From the NCBI RefSeq assembly GCF_001632365.1, contig NW_024468592.1, positions 1 to 64,000 on the forward strand: 64,000 nt of DNA, in the 5' to 3' direction. The position numbers and the translations under genes were made by a program. Position 1 is the stretch's first letter, and each line of letters starts with the position of its first letter. This DNA comes from Laetiporus sulphureus 93-53. Lineage: Eukaryota; Basidiomycota; Agaricomycetes; Polyporales; Laetiporaceae. This document shows positions 11,410-23,266 of this stretch, piece after piece. Below the pieces are notes generated by a model. It searched no databases, had not been told where the DNA came from, and worked only from the letters and a program-made list of their open reading frames with translations.

Positions 11410-12960
11410 ATGTCTCCGAGGACGCGACGCCAGACTCTCCGCCATGCGGCAGGACATGGCTACCAACCGTATTTCACCAAGAATGACGCCGCAAAGGCAA
11501 AGGAGAAGTCCAAACAAGCGGCCACCGCGAAGCGTGCTGCCCCAGACCCGTCAGCCACCGAAAACGTGCGGACACTCGTAGACCCACAACGCGACCTCGG
11601 GATGCCCAGCCGGCTGGCCTACACGAAGATCGAGAAGGGCTACATCTCGCATCTCCACCCTCGGAAGCAGGAGAAGGCGCTTCTCACGCAGGTCATGTTC
11701 GACAAGATCTGGGACGTGCTGCACGACCCGGCGACCTCTCGGGTCGGGACGCCCCAGTTTCGCTGGTGGGTTCGGAAGATGTTCGTGTTGTCCAACGAGC
11801 GGCAGGCACTGTCACTGAATAAGGAAGATGCCGACGGCGACGATATGCCTGTGGTGCTGCACGAGAACCGGCCGATCGCGCTCAAGGAACAGATCTATGA
11901 TATCCTGTGCTACTGCCACCGCCTGTCCAACCATGGAGGGAGGGACAAGACTACGGCTCTGATCCGTGAGCACTACTCGTGGATCCCCAAAGAGCTCATT
12001 TCGCAGTTCGTCAAGGCATGTCCGACGTGCATGTACAAGAAGACTGGGAACGTAGAGCTGGCGCTGTCGCTCGCGGATAAGGATAATGAGAACAAGCCCG
12101 TTCCTACAACCGCCGCGCCGCCGACTTCTCGATCAGCTTTCGAGCTCGCTATTGCATTTGAATCAAGGTACTCTGGGTCGGACCTGTTGAACCAAGAGCC
12201 TGCTCCTGCTGCTGATAACTATTGGCCCGCCACTGAACCCATGCATCCATTCTTGCACCCAATGCAGTCTGCCACCTCAATGCAGGATGTCCGGGATAAG
12301 GATAATTCTCCTTGTATCTCGAGAAGCTCCTCGGCGTTTATGTCTAGTCTGCTTTCTGAACTGGGTTCCAGCAAGCCTCTGTATGCACTCCCTCCTATCA
12401 GGGATCCGAGTAGCGTTGAAGATGTCTTTGGTGCGGTGCCAGCTGCGCAAAGGCCTGATATCACGCTCCCGTCAATCGGCCAAGTTATGTCTGGACGCTC
12501 CTGGAATGCGCACTCGCAAATGTATGGCACTAGCTTTGGTTACCCCGATACGGAAGAGAATACTTATTCAAACTTCTACGGCGACCGCTTTGATCCGCGC
12601 ACTTCGCAACCAGCCTATGGAGAACAGCGCTCGCACTTGCACCATATCGATCCGGCTCTGCTCGATGCTCAGTCTAGCACTTCGCATTCTCAAGCCGCCG
12701 CGTTCTCGTATCTCCGTACTCAGGCATCAAGGGCCGAGGACAGAACTGGCGGAGGACTGGCCACGTTCAATGCACCGCCGGCTCTCCCGTCTCCTCCGTT
12801 TGACTACGCCTCGGATCCCTATGGACCAGCGCAATCTTCATCGCACGGGCCATTTATGCGCGCAGGCGCGTACTTTGAACCTCCAGACCGCTCTCACACG
12901 AGATCTCATCACTGGTCTCACTCGCGAAGCGTGACTGGCGACAGTGCTGAAGGACAGTAG
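11410..12960 (+). CDS. integrase H2C2 zinc-binding domain protein, probably a domesticated retroelement integrase fragment
   Basis: A single uninterrupted 516-codon frame, unusual among its intron-rich neighbours. Residues 1-55 are basic and low-complexity. Residues about 80-215 form a folded region ending in the HHCC zinc finger of Ty3/gypsy-type integrases: H170, H175, C204 and C207 in the spacing H-x4-H-x28-C-x2-C (ILCYCHRLSNHGGRDKTT then WIPKELI then ACPTCMYKK). Residues about 215-516 are Ser/Pro/Tyr-rich and probably disordered. There is no reverse transcriptase, no DDE catalytic core and no long terminal repeat around it, so this is a host gene rather than a live element. Similar solitary zinc-binding-domain proteins exist in many basidiomycetes and may bind DNA. 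The role is unknown. The gene converges with HEM4. Confidence 0.85.
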   Translation: MSPRTRRQTLRHAAGHGYQPYFTKNDAAKAKEKSKQAATAKRAAPDPSATENVRTLVDPQRDLGMPSRLAYTKIEKGYISHLHPRKQEKALLTQVMFDKIWDVLHDPATSRVGTPQFRWWVRKMFVLSNERQALSLNKEDADGDDMPVVLHENRPIALKEQIYDILCYCHRLSNHGGRDKTTALIREHYSWIPKELISQFVKACPTCMYKKTGNVELALSLADKDNENKPVPTTAAPPTSRSAFELAIAFESRYSGSDLLNQEPAPAADNYWPATEPMHPFLHPMQSATSMQDVRDKDNSPCISRSSSAFMSSLLSELGSSKPLYALPPIRDPSSVEDVFGAVPAAQRPDITLPSIGQVMSGRSWNAHSQMYGTSFGYPDTEENTYSNFYGDRFDPRTSQPAYGEQRSHLHHIDPALLDAQSSTSHSQAAAFSYLRTQASRAEDRTGGGLATFNAPPALPSPPFDYASDPYGPAQSSSHGPFMRAGAYFEPPDRSHTRSHHWSHSRSVTGDSAEGQ

Positions 12961-13204
12961 AGGCGCTTCTTGGACAAGATAGCATTGTCAGCCACTACCA
13001 TCCGTGATCATGCATAATGTATTACAGCCTACCATCCATTCATTTGACTTGTACACCTGCCTCGAGACCACGAATTTTAGAATACATCATGTGCGACAGA
13101 TCTCGAGCAGCGCATAGCGTAGCGCTTGAGCTGATCCTCGATTAAGTCGATATTACAATACATATACATGGATATACCAATAGATACCAATGTTTCGTGC
13201 TGCA

Positions 13205-14266
13205 TCATGACCAAGGATGACTCGCATCGAAGCCAGCGATTGCTTGTGCCGAAGATTCTGGGTTGGGCGCCGGTGAGACGATGTCCACGCGCATCGCCAG
13301 GTTGTCGCGCAAGAAGCTCCCCGTGGTTGGGCCGATCGCCGCAATCCTTGGTGCTGGCTTGCCACCAGAGGCAACCGGTGGAGCGTCGGTAAAAGAGAGG
13401 GCGAAATGGTTTCTCAAGGTAGGATTTGCGCACTCGGCGTCGGATGGTGCGAAATACACGATCCACCAACGGTCTGCATTCGAATGAGTATACTCTAGGA
13501 CATGATGAGAGGTTGTCCAATTACCTGTGGACTCGGAATGCAGCGCCTTCTGCTCCAATTCTGATACTTTGCCCCCAGAGCGCACTTCGTGCATTGCCTC
13601 CTTCAAATCCGCCTCGAACTTCGACGATCCGCGCGTCTCGTACACCTGAATGGCACCGAGAGTGACGCCGGCTTCGCCCAGGATTCTGGGAAGCGTATCT
13701 CGGTTCTTGTCCCCCGTGAGATAGAGCAGACGCGCGCCCTTTGCTTTCTCTCCGAGGTCGCGCAGAATGAAGCGCGCGAGCTTCTCGCCCGTCCCCGACT
13801 CGCTTGCCCCGCGTATGTCCTTTGGTACATAAGGATATTCGCCCACAATCTCGCGGATGTCACGGAGTGCTCGAGCGGTGGCCTCGCCGACCACGTAAAA
13901 GGGGACGGATGCCCAGGTTGCGTCTGAGTCTAGACAGCTCGGTCAAAGCGGTTTTGCAGATGAGGGTGTTGCAACGTACTACACACCTGATTCGTCTTCC
14001 CCGCCGGTGGGATCTTCCTCGACCAGTTGTAGAACGACGATCTTCCACGCTTCTGCAGACCGCCCGCTCGTGATCACAACTCCATCATGACCTTGCTTGC
14101 CCGGCCCTCTCACAACGATGTCCTTCAGCTCGTGCAGGTTGACATAGGCCGTCTCGAGCACCGGTACAGATACTGGATGATACCCGCGCGATTGGAATGC
14201 GCTCTCGTATCTGTCCGGTAGGTCTGCTGCTGCACCGGGAGATCTCAAGAGCAGAACGTTTGACAT
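13205..14266 (-). CDS. HEM4: uroporphyrinogen-III synthase
   Basis: Cyclises hydroxymethylbilane to uroporphyrinogen III, the fourth committed step of heme and siroheme synthesis (cytosol). The ATG at 14266 starts MSNVLLLRSPGAAADLPDRY, the usual N-terminal strand with the LLLR motif. Then come VPVLETAYVNL, VVITSGRSAEAWK and, after an intron, FYVVGEATARALRDI, followed by RLLYLTGDKNRDTLP, the second-domain motif. The last exon has VYFAPSDAE and IAAIGPTTGSFLRDN, the conserved C-terminal IGPTT block. The exon ends in TGA at 13205. Two introns of about 50 nt are evident (near 13930-13978 and 13475-13525). Length, about 270-300 residues, fits the family. The order of motifs leaves little doubt. Confidence 0.92.
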
Positions 14267-15010
14267 TATACGAGTGATTTAGACGAGAATCTGTGCTGTA
14301 AGCCTGTCACGGTATTTCAACGGGAAACGACTCTAGCATCACACGGTGACGCATCACGTCCAACGCGATCACGGGATGCCATACCTCAGCGCGTGGACCA
14401 CTTTCGCCGCGATTGTGGCTCTTCGTTCATGAGAAACTCACCGTATGCATGAATAGTCTCACAGAGGACAGCCTAAACCAATATTTTCTCGGATGCATGC
14501 CCAAACCTCTTGTTATAAAATACCGTCCGAGTGGCAAGAACCAGCGACGCTCACATCACTCTCAGGCAACTTTGAAGTAATAATTGTTTTTTTTTGGTGT
14601 ACGTCTGGGAGAGCGACTGGGATGTGCAGAGTGCGAGATGCATGCATGTATGTCACGACGATATGTGTACTTCTCCGGATCCACATGGCGATCAAGACTC
14701 AAACATAATCGCAATAGAAAACCGGTATGCTGCTCGCAGGAGTGTGAGCTTGGTTACCGCAGTGAACCGAAGAACTAGCAATGCAGTGAAAATTGCAGAA
14801 AGAAATCCGGGAAGCTACCTAGGAAAGTAGAAAAACAGAAACGGCCAGAGAGGGATTAAGTACTCGACGCGCAAACACTGGCAATTAGAAGAGGTATAAT
14901 GGTACGCAGACCAGATGTCCAAGCCTTTGATGCAGAGACAAAGAAACGAGAAGACAAAGGGGGGAACCGATGCGATGACGGGAAGGCTCTACCATAATAC
15001 TGTCGACACC
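14267..15010. other. intergenic, nothing recognised
   Basis: Contains the HEM4 promoter and the 3' flank of the kinase gene. Small open frames on both strands are not supported. Confidence 0.5.
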
Positions 15011-18000
15011 TTACGCAACGCGTTGAAGGTCAGCACGCCTGTCGGAAACGCGACGTCAGCAAAAGTCCAAAAACGACCAGCGATATACGTACTGTCGCAG
15101 AGTATCATACACAAACTTGTAACTCCTAAGATTCCCCTTCAGGCGTCGGATGTCAAGACTATACGTGTCGTTCAGCCGGTCCATGCGCGTCAGCTCGACG
15201 GAGAATCGAATCTCGTCTCCCTGATCCTGCTGGGAGTCTCCATACACGGATTCGGTCGCAATCGGCGAGTCAGCGCTGGGCCTGCCAGGCACTGCCGCTG
15301 CGATGATGGCATCGGGCGAAGTTTCGCCGTCTAAAGTGTGCAAGTTGTGGCCGTGATTGAGAGACGACGTGGATACCTGCGAGGACTGCCGCCGCATGAG
15401 CAGTCCCCTCAACATACTGCCTGAGCTGAACGACGTGTGTGTCTGTGAGGGCTGGGGAAGTCCCCGTTTGTCAACCTGTCAAAGAACATGTGAGTCCAAC
15501 TAGGCAACGATCAACCCGCAACGACCACTTACGCCATTGGACGCGGCCGAACCAACCATTGTGAACACTGCCAGACCGCTGCCTGAACCATCACGCAATC
15601 CAAGACCCACACCGTTTCGAGACTTCGCCTTCTTGGGTCTGACACAGCGGTACTTGTATTCGCTCTCCACGTGTATGTCTACGCCCATGCCCTCCAACAC
15701 CTTCCGCACATGCTGCATAACCTCCGGCGGCGGAGCAGTCGTGACTGTCGTCTGGTCAACCGCGCCATGATGGGTGCGGATATCAGGATATGCACGGTTG
15801 GTCCTCCGCGCACCGCCTCCGATGTTGCGGACGCGTTCAGCGAGGCTATTCCCAGAAGCCGGCTCTGCATTCGATGACGCAGACCTTCCACCATGAGCAC
15901 CCTGGAACGGCACACGAGCATCGACGGGCGTTGCAAGGCGACCCGAAGTACCATTGACGGTACCTGTCGAGGGGGTCTGTCCTCGCTTCACAGTCTCTAT
16001 TTCCGCCGTACTCTTCTCAGCCTCGTCATCTGTACTACCAGCCCTCGTCTTGCTCTTAGACCTGAACCACTGCATAACCCTGCTGGCCTTCACCGTCGAG
16101 GCAGGCACCGCGGTACGATGACCCTTGAAAAGCGGCATACGCAAATCTGACTCCGGAGTCTCGGGGAGTTGAGGTGTGGCCGAGGGAAGCACGTTGTGGA
16201 TAGGCGACAGCTTCGGCGGAACAACAGGCGACTTCGGCGGAACGATGGGCGACGAGAGAGCTTCCGCTGCTGCCGCTTTCTTTTCATCATATACAAGCGG
16301 CTTCTCTTGCATCGGCGCCTCAATAGCCTGTTTATTGCCCTTTGACCGCTGCTTGATGCGATTCCACGGCTCAGCCACCACAGTGAGCGTGTTCCTCCTC
16401 GCCTTCTTCACACTATTATCTGGGCTCAGCAGGGCCGAAGGCGCAGTAGAATCGGTAGCAACAGGAGAAGACGAAAGTGGCACTTGAAATGTGGACGGCC
16501 TCCCGCCCGTATCGGACTTCGCCGACGTAGCGATGGCGTCTGACGACGATGTACGTATGGCATTAGGCTTCTTGTTCTGTGAGGATGCGCGGGACGCAGT
16601 GTCGTTCGATTGTTCGGTCGTAGACCCGAAAATCTTGGTGATACCAATCTTGTCGATGGACAGCCCTCTCCGGTGGCGACTCTGCTTCGACGACGTAGTA
16701 TCCGTCTTCTCTGAAGCGGACGGTGCCTTTTCTTCCGTGGAAACGATCGGAGAGACCGGTGGACCGGTGACTTCAATGGAGACGACAGGAGCAGCCGCAG
16801 TAGCGGGAGTAGGGGCAGGAAACCTGGAAATCGACGTGATGGTGTCGGAGCGGCGATGCGAAGAGGGAGCAGGTATGACAGGTTGCGACTTCTCAACAGT
16901 GTGAGCTTCGTCTCCAGACTCCTTCCGTGATGGTCTTTCTCGCTCCATGGTCGGGGTAGGAGGCCCAGCAACAGGCACAACATCGACATCCATGGCATCG
17001 ATGGCTTTGCTCGTCGCCCTGTGTGGCTGTGGCTGAGATTCAGACTCGCCATACTCGACCTGGATAGTGTGCCTGAAACCGCCCTTCGCTCGTTTAGTAT
17101 CCGGTTGCGACTTAGATGGAGCGATTGTATGCACGCCGTCAAGCGTCTGGCTCGCATCGCCGTCGGCCTTGCCCTTATTATGCATGCCATTGACCCTGTC
17201 TTTCTGCGAAGGCATTGAAGGAACAGAGACGTCATGAAGTGATGACGGTGCAAAAGGATCGTCCTCCACCATTGGCGTCGAGGAGGGGAGTACGATAGCC
17301 GAATTGTAAACGCGGCGCGAAGCGCTAGGTGGAGCGGACGTAGAGTAGACAGCCTGATCCGCCGACGTCTCGTACAGGTACTCTGGCTGAGCATGATGAT
17401 TGTAGCCCTGGTCTTTGCTGCTCCTGGACCGCGACGGTGCGGTAGCAGTTACTGTGCTAGCATAGGTCTCTGTGCGGGCGCTGTGGCTGCGGTTGATCTT
17501 GCTCGTGGACGACTCCTGCGCAGACTGCTTCATCTGCCTCTGGTAAGCCAACCTCTTCTGATGGTGCTGCTCCATCGCCGCGCGCTCCATTTCCGCGACG
17601 TTCTTCGAGAAGAGGTGCGCATACGGCACCAACCATTTGTGCGCCATAACGGTCGGAAGGTCTGCTCGGTGCGCAGGGTCTGGCACCAACATGATGGAGA
17701 GCAGGTCCCGGGCATCCACGGAAACATATTCGGGAAACGAGAGTGGTGTGTTGACAATATATTTGTACAACAAGTTAATGTTGTCGCCGTCTGGATTCGC
17801 CGGGTCGTCGTCGAACGGTAAGTAGCCCGCTAACATGGCGTATAGGATGACACCGCAGGACCATATATCCACAGCCGAACCGACGTACAGCCCGTCCGAG
17901 ATCACCAGTTCGGGGGCCGCATAGCAGGGAGATCCACAGCTTGTCTGCATGAGATCATCCGCACGATGTTCAAATCGGTTCGCGAAGCCGAAGTCGGTGA

Positions 18001-18751
18001 TGATGACGTTCCGATGGCGGTCAAGGAGGAGGTTCTCCAGCTTGAGATCGCGATGGACGATCTTCTTTTGGTGGATGTACCAAACGCCAGAAATGAGCTG
18101 CGAAAAGAGCTTGCATGCATCCTTCTCGCGTAGATACCGGTGAGCCAGGATGTGATCAAACAGCTCACCGCCTGACGCATACTCTAAAATGATTCCAATG
18201 TACTTCTCCGTTTCGATGACGTCGTATAGTCGGACGATGTTGGGATGCTTAAGTGTCTGCACATCAAATCAGCATAGCGGTGAGGCACGGGCTTATTCGA
18301 CAACAAACTCGACGCTGCTTACCCTCAGAACCTCGATCTCGCGCTCTACCTTGGACATGCGGACTGATGAATCTATGTTACCACGCCGTATAAGCTTCAC
18401 GGCAACCTCCTCCCCCCATTGCATATGCAAGCCAAGCTTGACTTTGCCAAACTCCCCTTCACCCAAGGTCTGCAGTAAAAGGTAAGGACCGAACTTGGGA
18501 ATCGTTCGCTTCGGATGCGCCGCAAGATACTCTACGGCGGCAGGGTGCGAGTATATATCGCGATACACGGGCTGCTCCTCTGGCTGTGGCTGGCTGGTGA
18601 CGACTGTATGCGACGCGCGCTTCCTCCCGGATGACGAAGACACAGCCGCTGAAGTGCTGGTAGGTTGTACGGAGACCGGTCTCGGTATTTGACGCGATGG
18701 CCCGGCCTGTGCAGGCTCGGGCACTTGGAGGTTCGACGAGAACGAATCCAT
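15011..18751 (-). CDS. Kin4-like CAMKL-family serine/threonine kinase with C-terminal KA1-like domain
   Basis: A large protein kinase of roughly 1,180 residues in four exons. The kinase domain lies near residues 90-370: glycine loop LGEGEFGKVKLG, catalytic lysine in VAVKLIRR, catalytic loop VHRDLKLENLL, DFG in ITDFGFANRF, and SPCYAAPELV of the activation segment. A very long Ser/Pro/Thr-rich linker follows. The last exons encode DEIRFSVELTRMDRL and NLRSYKFVYDTLRQ and, after a final intron, RADLQRVA and TAA at 15011-15013. These last pieces look like a KA1 membrane-binding domain. The glycine-loop wording (GEGEFGKVKLG) favours the fungal Kin4 group, linked in yeast to the spindle position checkpoint, over Kin1/Kin2, but that assignment is an inference. 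All active-site residues are present. Confidence 0.9.
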
Positions 18752-19673
18752 GGCGAGCAGACCGGGCGGCGACGAAAGAGTCAGTCTAGCAAAGTTTTGT
18801 ACTCAGTTCGGCTGCTGCGAAAATGAAGGTTGAAAAGGAAGTCGAGCTGATGGCGAGGGACGAAGGGAAGCAACGACGCGTGGCAGTTGTCACGCTCGAC
18901 GCATCACTCGATAACAGGCTGCATACTCACGAAGGATGTATACAGCTCGAACCCGACGAAAGAGGGCGTCGTCGTCGGCCACGGCGACGACGGGACAGAG
19001 AGTGACGGTCAAAAGAGAGAATTACGGCCTACACAGCAACCAGACGGGAAGCTGCCCGTTTTGGGTGTATGACTAACAGACGCGCTTCAGCTTGTCCACC
19101 GACTCTCTCTCCACGTAGCTCACAGACTGCTCAGCGCACGAATCCTTGCACTAGCAACGGATCTTTGTACTATATTAACGTACCCCGATGAAGTTGATGA
19201 GCATAGCAACGCGCAGCAGCCCCTTGGCACGTCATGAACGTTTGCCTTGGGATCAAATCCGGCGTTTCCTAAGATGTGTTGTATTCCGAATCTCGACACT
19301 CGCTGGATTTATTTTGCAGCTTATGGTCGTCCTTGCGCAGCAGCTGATGTAAAGTATCCGCCCTAGCTGAGCCTCTATTTTTCTTAGCGAGCTTCAGCGA
19401 GCAATTCGGGGACACGGAGACTGACCGGACGTGCTTTGCAATATCCAGTCATCTCCTCGTCTTATTTTGCGGTGGAGTTAATTGGCCACCAGGAACTCGG
19501 GCTCATCGTTGTATCAGATCTCAAACTGGACCATGCCACTGCCCATTTGATCCGACCACAGCGCTGGAATTAGGTCAATTCATTGTCAAAGGCCCGAAAG
19601 TTGAGCGCATGAGCTCGCAGATCAACGAATCAGGCAAACTGTTTCATTGCACCCCTTGCCCTTCGGAGCACCC
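18752..19673. other. intergenic, nothing recognised
   Basis: Holds the kinase promoter and the 3' flank of ADE13. A stretch around 18960-19000 is rich in cgt/cga triplets, but no convincing gene is present. Confidence 0.5.
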
Positions 19674-21709
19674 TCAAACGTGCAATTCGGCCTTTTCGCT
19701 CCTCTGAATACTCTCCTGATGCTCCTCGTCCTCTAGCGCCGGCTGCACCCACTCCTTCAAGAACTTGTCCACCTGCTCCGGCGCACGTCCGATGAAGCTC
19801 TTCGGATCGAGCAGCTCGTCCAGCTGGTCCTTGATCGGGTCGAAGTATGGCTCCGCACGCACGCGCGCGATAAGGTCGTTCTCGAGCCCGAGCGCCTTCA
19901 CCTGGTGTGCGGCCTCGTGCGAAAGCACCTACAGAATCATCGCCGGTCAGCTTAAGTGAGAGGTGTAGAGAGCGCAGCTTACGCGAATCTTTTCGTGCGC
20001 CTCTTGGCGGTCCCCGCCCTGCTTGACCATCGCCATGATGATATTTTCCGTCGCCATGAACGGCAGCTCCTGCGCGATCCGGCGTTCGATTACCTTCGGG
20101 TACACGACAAGGCCCTCGGACACATTCTGCAGCGTCGTCAGGACAATGTCCGCCGTCAAAAACGCCTCTGGCAGCGTGATACGGCGGTTTGCGCTGTAAA
20201 CCGTTTCTTACCAATCTACTCTTGTACATGCACAATGGACATGCAACGCACCTGTCATCAAGCGTGCGCTCGAACCACTGCACGCTGGACGTCATGAGCG
20301 TATTTTGATGGAGCACCATGAGGTGCCTAGACAAACTGCAAATGCGCTCCGAGCGCATCGGGTTCCTCTTGTACGCCATCGCCGACGAGCCGATCTGCGT
20401 CGCCTCGAACGGTTCCTCGACTTCCTGTGCGCGCAAATGTGAGTGAGGTAGAGCCCCTATGGTGACGTAATGGAAAGCACCTTCAAGCTGGCTAGGAGCC
20501 GCAGGTCGGTCGCGAGCTTGTGCGCGGTCGCACCTAGGCTTGCGAGCGGCGCGAGGACATCGATGTCGATCTTGCGCGAGTAGGTCTGCGAGGTCACCGG
20601 GTAGGTGTAGCTGAATCCCAAGAGCTCGGTGACGCGGCGGTCGAGCGCTTCGACCTCAAGCAGACGTCAGTCTGAGCGAGATCAATTCCTTCGACCAGAA
20701 GGCGTACCTTTTCGTGGTCCCCATCGAAGAGACTGAGGAAGCTCGCCTGCGTGCCCGTCGTCCCTTTCACGCCTCGGAAGCCGATATCATCACGGGCGCG
20801 CCTGATGTTCCGCAAATCCCACAGAAGCTCCTACAAGCAACCCGTCTCAACACCATGAACCACAGCCCGTGCACAAGATCCCGCACCTGCAACCACAGTG
20901 TTGTCCGCTTCCCCACCGTGGTCAGCTGTGCCGGCTGAAAGTGCGTGAAGCCAAGCGTCGGGAGGTCTTTATATTGCCCCGCGAACGCCGCAAAGCGGTG
21001 GATGACCACGACGAGCTTCTTCATGAGCAGCGTGAGCGCCTCGCGGATGAAGATCAGGTCCGCATTGCTAGGTAAGGAGCGAGGTTAGCATGTGTCGAGA
21101 GGAGCGTCAGGACGGACGCACTCTGTAACGTAGCACGACGTCGCGCCCAAGCTTGTATCAATTCAATGAATAGTCAGAGAGTACTTCCGCCGGGGTATAT
21201 GCGAGGGACGCACTGGATGATACCCGCGGCGGCAGGGGCGACGTGTCCAAACGTGTGTACATGCGCCATGACATCGTGCCGCCGCTTCTTCTCCTCCTTC
21301 GCAGCGATCTCAAACTGTTCCAGCGTCAAGTACTACCACCACCCAACTCAAGCTGTCAGCACGACCTGCGCGAATGGACACCAAGCGGTCGACGCACGAG
21401 GTTCTCCCTCATCTCCTTGATAGCCTCGTCCGAGATCGGCAGACCGAGCTCCTTCTCCGCGATCGCGAGGTTCAGCCATAGCTTTCGCCAGGTGTGGAAG
21501 CGATTCTGTGCGCCGTGGTCGGGAAGGTGGGTCTGTCTGTGTGGAAAATCGGGCAGGGGTGGGTGGTGCTCACGGAGGCGGAGAAGAGATGGGACATCTC
21601 TTTGCTCGCATAGCGGCTACGATATCGTTCAGAATCAAATGATCATAACGAATGTCTGAGCTAGCACTCACCTCGATAGGGGAGTTTGGTACGAGTCAAA
21701 GCTCTCCAT
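19674..21709 (-). CDS. ADE13: adenylosuccinate lyase
   Basis: Catalyses two fumarate-releasing steps of purine synthesis (SAICAR to AICAR and adenylosuccinate to AMP) as a cytosolic homotetramer. The ATG at 21709 begins [13 protein letters not shown], and after a short intron [12 protein letters not shown], the conserved N-terminus. The fumarase/aspartase superfamily signature is seen as [20 protein letters not shown] near 20340-20420, and the following exon gives [20 protein letters not shown] then FERTLDD. The C-terminal exon reads [33 protein letters not shown] and [15 protein letters not shown], ending KAELHV with the stop at 19674. At least seven introns of ordinary size interrupt it. 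Intact; long frames in other phases here are shadows. Confidence 0.93.
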
Positions 21710-22300
21710 CTTCTCTATATGGTTCCTGCGAAGAGGCTCGATCCGATGGATCTGCAAATTCACAGAAATCAATCAAAATCACAGTATTTGATTAAATCGC
21801 ATGCTGACGTACTGTGTTGCGCCGCTGAGCAGGCACGGATGCGCTCGTTTTTGAAGGCTCTGTGGCCGGCTCAAATCCAAGAAAATGATTGCCGCAGGCG
21901 CCCGAGTCAGGACATCTGCATCCATTCAATCTGATCTGGACGGGCCACTTTCGGGGATCTCCTTGCATCGTGATTGGCTCGGGACGGGTGACCTGCTCAG
22001 AACGCACCGCCGGCGTGTGTGGCTCGTTTAATCCTGCCTGGTCTCACCGGGGAGCATCGCTTGAGTCGGATCAGCCATGCCTATCTTCTCCCGCAGTGTG
22101 AGAAAAAAAGGAAACGTAACAGAGACTCTACGTGTATGTACATCCAGAGGAGACCGTTCATGTACAAAACAAATGTTAAAGCGATGTACACACAGCATGC
22201 GAAATCTACGACTAGACATAGTAAAGAGAATTATCACATATACTACAGATAAGTCCGAGCCACGCCACGCCCAAACTGGTGCCAACGCCCTCAAAGGTCT
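21710..22300. other. intergenic, ADE13 upstream region
   Basis: Nothing beyond short open frames was seen. It should hold the ADE13 promoter. Confidence 0.4.
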
Positions 22301-22344
22301 ACACCCATGACCCATGGATCAAAGCATCCCACGCACTCTTCGAC

Positions 22345-22625
22345 TGGAGCGTTGCAATGAAATCCGTGCGGCGACCGGTGCTAGTACCGGTGGCATTGCA
22401 ACCATGCGCTACTGCTGAGGGCACTTCCGGCTCGGGAGAAGTGGTGGGCGCAGGGATGGCGAGCACGCCTGCAGTGTCCGTTCGCGACGGTGAGGCGGTT
22501 TGTGGAGTCGAAGCTCCTGTAGTGTTAGGAGTGTGGAAGGGACTGGCTGAACTCGGGTGGTGTAGCGCTGGGCTAGCGGTGCCCGATGAAGTCGAGGAGG
22601 ATCGGCCATAAGGCGGCCGTTTCTA
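22345..22625 (-). CDS. possible last exon of a Ser/Pro/Thr-rich hypothetical protein
   Basis: One minus-strand frame reads RPPYGRSSSTSSGTASPA, then SASPFHTPNTTGASTPQ and ends SAVAWQCHRY followed by a stop. It is preceded by a good acceptor (ttgtatag) at about 22626. The composition is like the disordered tails of basidiomycete proteins. The upstream exon or exons (perhaps in 22640-23160) could not be fixed; a long frame at 22409-23158 runs in another phase over the exon. No family is recognised, and this may not be a gene. Confidence 0.25.
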
Positions 22626-22639
22626 TACAACGTGTAAAA

Positions 22640-23266
22640 TATTAGACATCTTGATAATGTGGTCCTTGACGCTCCTAACGCAGAGGACCAGTAGCGAGAA
22701 AGAGACATGCAACGCACCGGAGCGACTATGGAGCCCAACGCCAATCGCAGACTATGGAGGTGTGCCTCTCGATGATCATCGTGTCCTGTCTGGCAATCGT
22801 GTGCCTCAACACCCTCGCACGACTCCATAAAGAATCGGACAGCGACCCACCATCGTTGTGCAGAGCTTTCGGGGTATGTCAGCCGGGCGAGAGAAGAGGA
22901 GTGTGGAGGAGCGAGCCTCGAGCGAGTGGTCGCAACGCAGCAAGCGATGCGGTGCATCTTTATGATGCTGATATAAGGGCAGTTTAGGGGGAGACCGCAA
23001 CCTGTGACTGCAGGTCTGGAGCAAATCGTGTGCACAAGCGCGATCACAACGCATAGCGGGAAATCATCGGGCCGTATCTCCCCGCACCCGACCCCCACGG
23101 GGAAGGCCAAGATCCACCCCGAGATCGGTGGCTGCGAATGAGAGCGGAGCTTTTTCAATAATTGGTTATCGTGTAGTGCGAGCTTCTTAAATACATAATA
23201 ACTGTTTTGGGCAACTATTTCTGGCGAGATATACAGATATATACATGCTACGGATTCATCGAAGCA
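22640..23266. other. intergenic or unresolved exons
   Basis: This lies upstream of the possible exon above and downstream of the aldo/keto reductase. Short open frames exist on both strands; none is supported. Confidence 0.35.

Noticed and set aside
12287..12934. A 215-codon plus-strand frame within the integrase-like gene
   Set aside because: Overlaps the better-supported 516-codon frame and has biased composition typical of an alternate phase.
16426..17394. A 322-codon minus-strand frame inside the kinase gene
   Set aside because: It is a shifted frame over the kinase's Ser/Pro-rich linker, Arg/Leu/Ser-rich as expected from a frame shift of such sequence, with no domain.
19630..20436. A 268-codon minus-strand frame within ADE13
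   Set aside because: It shares only one true ADE13 exon (with the signature motif) and then runs through introns and other exons out of phase.
22409..23158. A 249-codon minus-strand frame
   Set aside because: No family resemblance, many Cys/Arg/His, and it runs in a different phase over the more protein-like possible exon at 22345-22625.
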